Of a DNA stretch of 7,911 nucleotides, positions 1 through 5,812 are shown piece by piece. The notes beneath the pieces were generated by a model. It made no database searches. It saw only the letters and a list, made by a program, of their open reading frames with translations, and was not told where the DNA came from. The position numbers were made by a program, and so were the translations under genes. The stretch is from contig CAKTXB010000084.1 in assembly GCA_934630555.1 (NCBI GenBank), positions 1-7,911 on the forward strand. Reading direction: 5' to 3'. Positions within the stretch are counted from its first letter, which is position 1; every line of letters begins with the position of its first letter. The stretch comes from an uncultured Oscillospiraceae bacterium (GTDB lineage Bacteria; Bacillota; Clostridia; Oscillospirales; Oscillospiraceae).

Positions 1-930
1 GGCCTTGTCGGCATGGTCGATCTGGATGCCTATGACTACTCCACAGGCGCGACCAGCGCCATCCGTGCGACAGAACGCACGGTCGCCGAACGCATCCCAC
101 CGCGCCAGCGTGTGCGCCGTGATGCGCCCATTGAGCTGCCGCATATCCTCATGCTCTGCGACGACCATGACAACAAGCTCATCGAGCCGATCGGCGCCAA
201 GAAGGACAGCCTGAAAAAGCTCTATGACTTCGACCTCATGGAAGGCGGCGGCCATATCACCGGTTGGCTCGTGGAGGGCAAGGACGTAGAGGAATTCAAC
301 AAGGCGCTGGAGGACTACACGGCCACAGTCGGTGAGAAGTATAAGGGCCTGAAGGGCGTGCCCATGGTCTTTGCCGTAGGTGACGGCAATCACTCGCTGG
401 CCACGGCCAAGAGCTGCTATGAAGAGCTTAAAAAGAACCATCCGGGTAAGGACCTGTCGAACCACCCGGCGCGCTATGCGCTTGTGGAGCTGGAAAACAT
501 CCATGACCCGGCACAGGTGTTTGAGCCCATCCATCGTGTGATTTTTAAAACGAACCCCGAACAGCTGCTGGCCGCGCTGCAAAAGGATGCGTGCGCTGCG
601 GGCGGCTTCCCGGTGCAGTGGTACACGAAGAACGCTTCCGGCACGGTGTATCTGGACCGTGCCAGGAGTGAGTTGGCCGTTGGCGTGCTGCAGGGCTTCC
701 TGGATGATTACCTGAAGGAACACGCAGGGGAGATCGACTACATCCATGACGACGACGCGCTCATCAGTCTGGCCAAACAGGATGGCGCGATCGGCTTCCT
801 GCTGCCGGCCATGGAAAAGAGCCAGCTGTTCCGTGGTGTGATCGCCGACGGCATCCTGCCGCGCAAAACGTTCTCCATGGGCCACAGCCGCGAAAAACGA
901 TACTATCTGGAAGGCAGAAAGATCAAGTAA
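1..930 (+). CDS. DUF1015 family protein, C-terminal part (5' end outside window)
   Basis: The frame is open from base 1 to the TAA at 928-930, giving 309 visible residues. I read it as a DUF1015 family member. The opening GLVGMVDLDAYDY segment, the RATERTVAERIPPR segment, and GDGNHSLATAK (bases 379-411, visible residues 127-137) are the conserved blocks I associate with this family. Members are usually a little over 400 residues, so roughly the first 100 are missing. The ATG at base 13 lies within conserved family sequence, so it is very unlikely to be the true start. The biochemical role is not established. Members are sometimes annotated as ParB/Spo0J-like, and from memory the gene often neighbours serine biosynthesis genes in clostridia; neither point can be tested here. 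No signal peptide or membrane segment is visible, so a cytoplasmic protein is expected. Its stop codon overlaps the ispE start by one base, suggesting one transcript. The family call is firm; the function is unknown. Confidence 0.85.
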   Translation, partial: GLVGMVDLDAYDYSTGATSAIRATERTVAERIPPRQRVRRDAPIELPHILMLCDDHDNKLIEPIGAKKDSLKKLYDFDLMEGGGHITGWLVEGKDVEEFNKALEDYTATVGEKYKGLKGVPMVFAVGDGNHSLATAKSCYEELKKNHPGKDLSNHPARYALVELENIHDPAQVFEPIHRVIFKTNPEQLLAALQKDACAAGGFPVQWYTKNASGTVYLDRARSELAVGVLQGFLDDYLKEHAGEIDYIHDDDALISLAKQDGAIGFLLPAMEKSQLFRGVIADGILPRKTFSMGHSREKRYYLEGRKIK

Positions 931-1826
931 TGCAAATTATTACCGAAAGCGCATTTGCAAAGCTCAACCTGACGTTAGATGTTTTGGGCACGCGTCCGGA
1001 CGGCTATCACAATATCCGCTCCATTGAGCAGACCATCTCCCTGCGCGACGATGTCACCGTGAACGTGGAGACCGGTGCGCCATGGGCGCTGCACTGCTAC
1101 CGGGAGGCGCTCCACGAGGACGGCGAGTTTGTACCCATCACCGACGGTTTTCCGCAGGATGGCGACAACCTGGCCTGGCGTGCGGCTGAAGTGTTCTTTC
1201 AGCGCACAGATATTGACCCGCAGGGGCTGGAAATTTTCATCAACAAGCGTATTCCCACGCAGGCGGGGCTTGGCGGCGGCAGCGCCGATGCGGCGGCGGT
1301 CCTGCGCGCGCTGAACCGGCATTATAACGCCCCGTTGTCGCTGCCCGCTTTATGTGAGCTTGGCGGTACGGTCGGTTCAGATGTGCCATTCTGCACACTG
1401 TGCGGTACGGCGCTGGTGGAGGGCCGGGGCGAGCTGCTTACGCCGCTGCCGCCTGCGCCGGAGATGTATTTTGTCATCTGCAAGCCGGATTTTTCCGTAT
1501 CCACGCCGGAGCTGTATGCCAAACTCGATGAGGCGGACATTTCCAAACGCCCGGAACACAAGGTCATGATGGCAAATCTGCAAAAAGGGCAGCTGCTCGG
1601 CATTGGCGGCAGCCTGTGCAATGTGTTTGAGCCCCTCGTCCTGCAGGAGCACTTTGATATAAACTACATCCGTTCCGTCATGATCACCTACGGTGCATAT
1701 GGCGCGCAAATGACCGGCAGCGGCTCGGCGGTGTTTGGCATCTACGACTCGTTTGAGTACGCCAGCGTTGCGTGCGCCATGCTGAAAGAAAAATACCACG
1801 ATATTTATTTGGCCACCACGGTATAA
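930..1826 (+). CDS. ispE: 4-diphosphocytidyl-2-C-methyl-D-erythritol kinase
   Basis: IspE is the ATP-dependent kinase of the non-mevalonate (MEP) isoprenoid pathway. It phosphorylates CDP-methylerythritol at the 2-hydroxyl in the cytoplasm. The 298-residue length fits the family (roughly 280-310). GHMP-kinase signatures occur in order: the N-terminal AKLNL with Lys11; the glycine-rich ATP loop PTQAGLGGGSADAAAVL at about residues 109-125; GSDVPF with the expected catalytic Asp151; and the C-terminal glycine motif MTGSGSAVFG at about residues 261-270. The ATG at 930 is chosen because it gives the canonical N-terminus and overlaps the upstream stop (TAATG). A GGAAGG stretch at 909-914 is a distant Shine-Dalgarno candidate, so translational coupling probably matters. 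The region around residues 57-78 (HEDGEFVPITDGFPQDGD) looks slightly longer than in short family members but does not touch catalytic motifs. The gene is followed by a strong hairpin terminator. Confidence 0.95.
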   Translation: MQIITESAFAKLNLTLDVLGTRPDGYHNIRSIEQTISLRDDVTVNVETGAPWALHCYREALHEDGEFVPITDGFPQDGDNLAWRAAEVFFQRTDIDPQGLEIFINKRIPTQAGLGGGSADAAAVLRALNRHYNAPLSLPALCELGGTVGSDVPFCTLCGTALVEGRGELLTPLPPAPEMYFVICKPDFSVSTPELYAKLDEADISKRPEHKVMMANLQKGQLLGIGGSLCNVFEPLVLQEHFDINYIRSVMITYGAYGAQMTGSGSAVFGIYDSFEYASVACAMLKEKYHDIYLATTV

Positions 1827-1850
1827 ACAGAAAAAACACCGTCCAGAATG
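1821..1850 (+). promoter_or_regulatory. Candidate sigma-F promoter for spoIIR
   Basis: GTATA at 1821-1825 matches the sigma-F -35 consensus (GTATA/GYWTA). It is followed after 15 bases by GTCCAGAATG at 1841-1850, which matches the -10 consensus GGNNANANTR at all fixed positions but the second G. The -35 element overlaps the ispE stop codon, and the -10 overlaps the left arm of the terminator. In Bacillus subtilis spoIIR is transcribed by forespore sigma-F, so a promoter of this class is expected directly upstream. The predicted start would fall near 1856-1858. The motif carries limited information and this is an inference, not an identification. Confidence 0.4.
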
Positions 1851-1879
1851 TAGGTATTCTACATATGGACGGTGTTTTT
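1832..1879 (+). terminator. Long intrinsic terminator after ispE, reaching the spoIIR start
   Basis: The left arm AAAAACACCGTCCA (1832-1845) pairs perfectly with TGGACGGTGTTTTT (1866-1879), a 14-bp stem. Within the loop, ATGTAG (1848-1853) pairs with CTACAT (1859-1864), leaving a GTATT apical loop, so the hairpin has about 20 pairs with one small internal bulge. The descending arm ends in five T's. Because the ascending arm begins with A's, the structure could also terminate minus-strand transcription, although no minus-strand gene is visible. It begins 6 bases after the ispE stop and ends immediately before the spoIIR ATG. Confidence 0.85.
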
Positions 1880-2488
1880 ATGAAAAAACGATGGCAGCGT
1901 CTGGCGATTTTGCTTCTGTGCGTCTGCATTCTTGGAATGGCGGCGGTGCTGGCGTGCCAGCAGCGCGCACTGTGCGGCAAGCTCATTCGGCTGCACATTG
2001 TGGCAAATTCCGACTCGCAGCGTGACCAGATGGTGAAACTCCGCGTGCGCGACGCGGTATTGGAACAGGCGCAGCAGCTCTTGCGGAATGCAGAGGAACC
2101 GCAGCAGGCGCTCATGGACGGTGTGCCTGTGCTGGAAGCGGCGGCAGAACGGACGTTGCGGCGCCTTGGCAGCGCGGATACGGTCCGTGTCTGCTTTCAA
2201 AACGAGCTGTTTCCAACACGTGTGTATGAAACGTTCGCACTCCCTGCGGGGCTCTACCGCACGGTGTGCGTGACCATTGGAAATGGCGCGGGGCACAACT
2301 GGTGGTGTGTTGTGTTTCCGTCGCTCTGCCTTACGGCCAGCGCGGACGAGTTGGAGCAGGCCGCCGAAGCGGCGGGCTTTACAGACGCTGAGGTGCGGCT
2401 CATCACCGACGATGCACCGGACATTCAGCTCAAATTCAGAACCATCGAACTGCTTCAAAGCGTCAAGAATTTTTTAACGGACAGCTAG
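1880..2488 (+). CDS. spoIIR: Stage II sporulation protein R
   Basis: SpoIIR is made in the forespore, exported to the intermembrane space, and triggers SpoIIGA to process pro-sigma-E in the mother cell. From the chosen ATG the protein has 202 residues, against about 224 in Bacillus subtilis. A basic start (MKKR) is followed by a hydrophobic export or anchor segment at about residues 8-26. Next come the family hallmark LIRLHIVANSDSQRDQ (about 35-50) with KLRVRDAVLEQ, then FPTRVYETFALPAGLYRT (about 111-128), and GAGHNWWCVVFPSLC (about 136-150). The frame is open upstream into ispE, but those codons encode nothing family-like. An ATG at 1865 would add only MDGVF and lies in the terminator hairpin, so 1880 is preferred. 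The ribosome site is weak: GGACGG at 1867-1872, inside the hairpin's right arm. VLAC at residues 23-26 is a poor lipobox and I do not call a lipoprotein. The last codons lie inside the downstream terminator stem. Confidence 0.93.
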   Translation: MKKRWQRLAILLLCVCILGMAAVLACQQRALCGKLIRLHIVANSDSQRDQMVKLRVRDAVLEQAQQLLRNAEEPQQALMDGVPVLEAAAERTLRRLGSADTVRVCFQNELFPTRVYETFALPAGLYRTVCVTIGNGAGHNWWCVVFPSLCLTASADELEQAAEAAGFTDAEVRLITDDAPDIQLKFRTIELLQSVKNFLTDS

Positions 2489-2502
2489 CTGTCCGTTTTT
2501 TT
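2476..2502 (+). terminator. Intrinsic terminator overlapping the spoIIR stop codon
   Basis: Bases 2476-2497 form a perfect 22-base palindrome (AACGGACAGCT and its complement). It folds into about a 9-bp stem with a CTAG tetraloop and runs straight into a seven-T tract at 2496-2502. The spoIIR stop TAG (2486-2488) is in the loop, so the final Thr-Asp-Ser codons are part of the stem. It separates spoIIR from addB. Confidence 0.88.
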
Positions 2503-2515
2503 ATACGCTGTTTTG

Positions 2516-2524
2516 TGATATACT
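2516..2524 (+). promoter_or_regulatory. Candidate extended -10 promoter for addB
   Basis: TGATATACT contains a TGN extension followed by TATACT, one mismatch from TATAAT. The region where a -35 would lie (about 2496-2502) is the T tract of the preceding terminator and does not resemble TTGACA, so any activity would rest on the extended -10. The start would be near 2531, giving a leader of about 25 bases before the addB ATG. This is plausible because addB follows a strong terminator and needs its own promoter. Confidence 0.5.
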
Positions 2525-2540
2525 GAACAAAACGACTCGA

Positions 2541-2547
2541 AAGGCGG
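2541..2547 (+). promoter_or_regulatory. Shine-Dalgarno site of addB
   Basis: AAGGCGG lies 7 bases before the ATG at 2555. It fits a purine-rich ribosome site and supports 2555 as the addB start. Confidence 0.7.
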
Positions 2548-2554
2548 CGAACGT

Positions 2555-5500
2555 ATGCTGCATATTTTCTGCGGAGAAGACCGCTTCGCACTGACGGACG
2601 CTGTGCTGGACGCCATCTGCACGCGCGCCCGGGCGGGGGAAGAAGGGCAGATCTTGATCGTGCCGGAGCAGTTTTCGCACGAGGCTGAGCGCGCCCTCTG
2701 CCGTGCCGGCGGCGATACGATCAGCCGCTATGCCGAGGTGCTCAGCTTTTCGCGGCTGGCCAGCCGGGTGTTTTCACAGTTTGGCGGTGTAAGCGCCGAA
2801 TATCTCGATGGTGGCGGGCGGTTTCTGACGGTCTATCGTGCGGTGGAGCAGGTACGCGCGCAGCTCAAATGCTACGCGGCCGTAAGTACGCGCCCGGAGT
2901 TTTTGCAGCAGCTGGGCGCGATGCTGGAGGAATTTCTCAGCGGCAGCCTTACGCCGGAGCAGCTGCGCACCGCGGCCCGCGCACAGCACGGCCAGTTTGC
3001 GCAAAAGCTCGAGGAGCTGGCGCTGCTGCTGGAAAGCTATCAGTCCGTGTGCGCCGGCGGCGCGGCAGATCCGGTGACGCGGCTCGTCCGGTTGGAGGAA
3101 CTGCTGCGGCAGGAGCAGTACGCGCAGACGCGCACATTTTATCTGGACGGTTTTTCGGATTTCACCGCGGTAGAATCACAGCTGCTGGAAACGCTTTTGC
3201 GTACGGCGCAGGACGTGACGCTGACGCTGCGCACGGACGGCTCGGAGCGCGCCGTGTTTGCCACGGCTGCGAACACGCTGCATACTGTCAAAAAAATGGC
3301 CGCGCGATGGAACGTGCCGATCACACTTGAACGCACGGGCGCTGCCAGCGCGCGCACGGAGGCCATGCGCCACGCACTGCAATATCTGTTTGCCGGTGCG
3401 GCCCCGGAATTTGTGGGCGACGCGTCCGGCATGGCACTGCACAGCGCGGACACACCGGCGCAGGAGTGTGCCTGGGCGGCCCGGCGCGTACAGGAGCTGA
3501 CAGCGCAGGGGCTGCGCTATCGCGATATTTGCATCGCCGTGACGGACCGTGCGGTCTATGAAGCGCCGCTGCGCGCGCTGCTGGCGCGGGCGGGGATCCC
3601 GGTGTTTCTTTCCGGCAATGCGGATATTCTGCGGCAGCCGGCGCTGGCGGCACTGCTTGCCGCGCTGCGCGCCGCTGTGCGGCTGGACTATGACGATGTG
3701 ATGCGGTATGCCAAGTCTGCGCTTTCGCCGTTGGATACTGACGCAGTCGACGCACTGGAGCGTTACGCCAGCTTTTGGGAGATCCGCGGCACGCAGTGGC
3801 TTGCGGACTTCACCATGCATCCAGCAGGCTTTGGCGCGCCGTGGGACGACGCCGCGCGTGCACAGTTGGAACAGCTGAATGTCTGGCGCGAGGCCCTCAC
3901 AGCGCCGCTTGGCGTGCTGCACCGCGTGCTCACAGACGCAAAAACTGTTGCCGAAATGCTGACAGCCACTGCCGATTTTCTGGAACAGCTTGGCCTGCGG
4001 CAGACGCTGCAGGAGCAGGCCGGTGCAGCGCTGCTTGCCGGACGCGCCCAACAGGCGCAGCAGTTGGAACAGCTGTATGAGATCATCCTTGCCGCGCTCG
4101 AACAGATGTACACCATTCTGGGCGACACGGTCATGCCGCCGGAACAGTATTTGCAGACGCTGCGGATGCTGCTGGCACAATATCAGGTCGGCGCCATCCC
4201 GGCCTGCGCCGACGAGGTGCAGCTTGGCACGGTGGAGGACTTCCGCGCCAAACGCGCGCGCGTGCTGCTGGTGCTGGGCGCGCATGAGGGGCAGCTGCCT
4301 GCGCTGCATCCGGCGGGCGGACTGCTGACGGACGACGAGCGGCAGGCGCTGCTGGGCCTTGGCCTGCCGCTTGCGCCGGGAGAATACGATCAGCTGGCGC
4401 GCAGCATGGGCGCGGCGCACGCCGCACTATCGCTGCCAACGGACGGTCTGGAGCTGGCATGGAGCGACACGCCGTCGTTTTTGTGTGAAAAGCTGGTGCA
4501 GCTGTTTCCGGGCCTTCGCCGCACCACGGCGGAGGAGTATCCCTATGCGCCCGACGCGGCGGCTGCAGCGGCGCAAACGCTCCGCACCGGCGCACCGTCC
4601 GTGTCGCCGATCGTGCTGCAAGCCGTGCAGGAGCTGCGGCGGCACACGGATTATGCCTTCACACCGCTCTCCCGCAGAAGCGTGACCGGCCTTTATGGCG
4701 ATACGCTGCGCCTGTCTGCCTCACGCATTGACCGTTTTGCGGCCTGCCGCTATGCGTTTTTCCTCAGTGACGGCTTAAAGGCTGCACCGTGGAAGCAGGC
4801 AAAATTCGACGCGCCGGTCTTTGGCACATTTGTCCATTATGTGCTGGAATGCACGCTGCGTGCTCTGCGCGCACACGGCGGCCCGGCGGGTGTTGGCGAC
4901 GCGGAACTGACGGCTGTGACCGAGCACTACATAGAAGATTATGTAAACAAGTTCATGCCGGACGCCGCCGCGCGCGGCAGCCGGTTCCAATACCTGTTTG
5001 CGCGCAATATGGAAGAGGTGCGCACGGTGGTGCAGGATGTGGCGCGTGAGCTGCGCCTGTCGCAGTTTACGGCGCGCGATATGGAGCTGACGTTCCGCGA
5101 GGACGGCGGCGCGCTGCCGCCGGTGCGTATTTCCGGGCAGAACGGCAGCTGTGTGATCTCTGGCTCTGTGGACCGTGTGGACCTGTATGAGCAGGGCGGC
5201 CGCTACAGCTGCCGCGTGGTGGACTATAAAACGGGCCGCAAGGACTTTGACTATGCTTCCATCCTCTGCGGCGAAGGGCTGCAGATGCTGCTGTATCTGT
5301 TTGCTCTGCGGCAATCAGGCGAACGGTATTACGGCAAGCCGATCGACCCGGCAGGCGTTTTGTATGTTCCGGCGCGGGCTGACATGGAGCGCGTGGACGC
5401 AGGGGCTGATGAAGCCGTGTGTGAAGCGGCGCACGCCAAAGCCCGCCGACGTAAGGGCCTTGTGCTGAATGATGCGGCGATCCTGCACGCCATGGAAGCG

Positions 5501-5812
5501 CAGGATGCGCCGGAATATCTGCCCTGCAAGTGGAAAAAAGACGAGCTGACCGGCGACATCGCAAGTCGCGCGCAGTTTGCCGAGCTGGAGGCCTTCGTGC
5601 AGCAAAAGGTGGCCGATATGACAGACGAGATGTTTGCGGGGCGCGTTACGCCCGATCCCATCATCCGCGGGCCGCAGGTATCGTCGTGCCAATACTGCGA
5701 CTTTGCCGCCGCGTGCCACCGCGACCTTGGTATGCAGGAGCGGCGTAACATCCGCGCCGTGCGCGCCGACGAATTCTGGAGCGAATTGGAGAGGAGGAAC
5801 GGACATGGCTGA
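2555..5812 (+). CDS. addB: AddAB helicase-nuclease subunit B
   Basis: AddB is the nuclease and Chi-recognition partner of AddA in the RecBCD-like complex that resects double-strand breaks for RecA loading. The protein has 1085 residues (Bacillus subtilis AddB has about 1166). The N-terminal helicase-like fold shows ILIVPEQFSHEAERALC (about 34-50). The C-terminal iron-sulfur nuclease domain is intact. Its first cluster cysteine is Cys731 (FAACRYAFF); VDRVD has Asp873 and Asp876; DYKTG has Asp890 and Lys892; Gln910 follows in GLQMLLYLFAL. The remaining cysteines are Cys1045, Cys1048 and Cys1054 in CQYCDFAAAC, the family's C-x2-C-x5-C spacing. Unusually, the place where many Firmicutes AddB proteins carry a GxxGSGKT Walker A reads MLHIFCGEDRFALTDAVL, with no such motif. 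The start is set by the Shine-Dalgarno site at 2541-2547. The end overlaps addA by 8 bases. Some clostridial relatives also seem to lack the Walker motif, so this is probably lineage divergence, not damage. Confidence 0.93.
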   Translation: MLHIFCGEDRFALTDAVLDAICTRARAGEEGQILIVPEQFSHEAERALCRAGGDTISRYAEVLSFSRLASRVFSQFGGVSAEYLDGGGRFLTVYRAVEQVRAQLKCYAAVSTRPEFLQQLGAMLEEFLSGSLTPEQLRTAARAQHGQFAQKLEELALLLESYQSVCAGGAADPVTRLVRLEELLRQEQYAQTRTFYLDGFSDFTAVESQLLETLLRTAQDVTLTLRTDGSERAVFATAANTLHTVKKMAARWNVPITLERTGAASARTEAMRHALQYLFAGAAPEFVGDASGMALHSADTPAQECAWAARRVQELTAQGLRYRDICIAVTDRAVYEAPLRALLARAGIPVFLSGNADILRQPALAALLAALRAAVRLDYDDVMRYAKSALSPLDTDAVDALERYASFWEIRGTQWLADFTMHPAGFGAPWDDAARAQLEQLNVWREALTAPLGVLHRVLTDAKTVAEMLTATADFLEQLGLRQTLQEQAGAALLAGRAQQAQQLEQLYEIILAALEQMYTILGDTVMPPEQYLQTLRMLLAQYQVGAIPACADEVQLGTVEDFRAKRARVLLVLGAHEGQLPALHPAGGLLTDDERQALLGLGLPLAPGEYDQLARSMGAAHAALSLPTDGLELAWSDTPSFLCEKLVQLFPGLRRTTAEEYPYAPDAAAAAAQTLRTGAPSVSPIVLQAVQELRRHTDYAFTPLSRRSVTGLYGDTLRLSASRIDRFAACRYAFFLSDGLKAAPWKQAKFDAPVFGTFVHYVLECTLRALRAHGGPAGVGDAELTAVTEHYIEDYVNKFMPDAAARGSRFQYLFARNMEEVRTVVQDVARELRLSQFTARDMELTFREDGGALPPVRISGQNGSCVISGSVDRVDLYEQGGRYSCRVVDYKTGRKDFDYASILCGEGLQMLLYLFALRQSGERYYGKPIDPAGVLYVPARADMERVDAGADEAVCEAAHAKARRRKGLVLNDAAILHAMEAQDAPEYLPCKWKKDELTGDIASRAQFAELEAFVQQKVADMTDEMFAGRVTPDPIIRGPQVSSCQYCDFAAACHRDLGMQERRNIRAVRADEFWSELERRNGHG
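5792..5797 (+). promoter_or_regulatory. Strong Shine-Dalgarno site of addA inside addB
   Basis: AGGAGG is an exact consensus ribosome site, 7 bases before the ATG at 5805 and within the last codons of addB. It fixes the addA start and indicates that addA is translated efficiently from the addBA message. Confidence 0.85.

Noticed and set aside
13..930. ATG at base 13 as the start of the DUF1015 gene
   Set aside because: The codons before it (GLVG) and just after it belong to a conserved internal block of the family, and the protein would be about 100 residues too short.
1772..1879. Longer spoIIR reading frame starting inside ispE, or at ATG 1865
   Set aside because: The added residues encode the ispE 3' end and the terminator hairpin in another frame. 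The basic-plus-hydrophobic export segment begins cleanly at ATG 1880.
1832..1879. Riboswitch or structured regulatory RNA instead of a terminator
   Set aside because: There is one long, simple hairpin with an A-rich foot and T tract, and no multi-helix aptamer-like architecture. A terminator explains it.
1859..2458. 199-codon minus-strand frame opposite spoIIR
   Set aside because: The plus strand encodes unmistakable SpoIIR motifs. The antisense frame resembles no family I know.
3176..4420. 414-codon open frame on the minus strand within addB
   Set aside because: It is fully embedded in addB, with no domain resemblance and an Arg/Gln/His-rich composition typical of a shadow of GC-rich codons.
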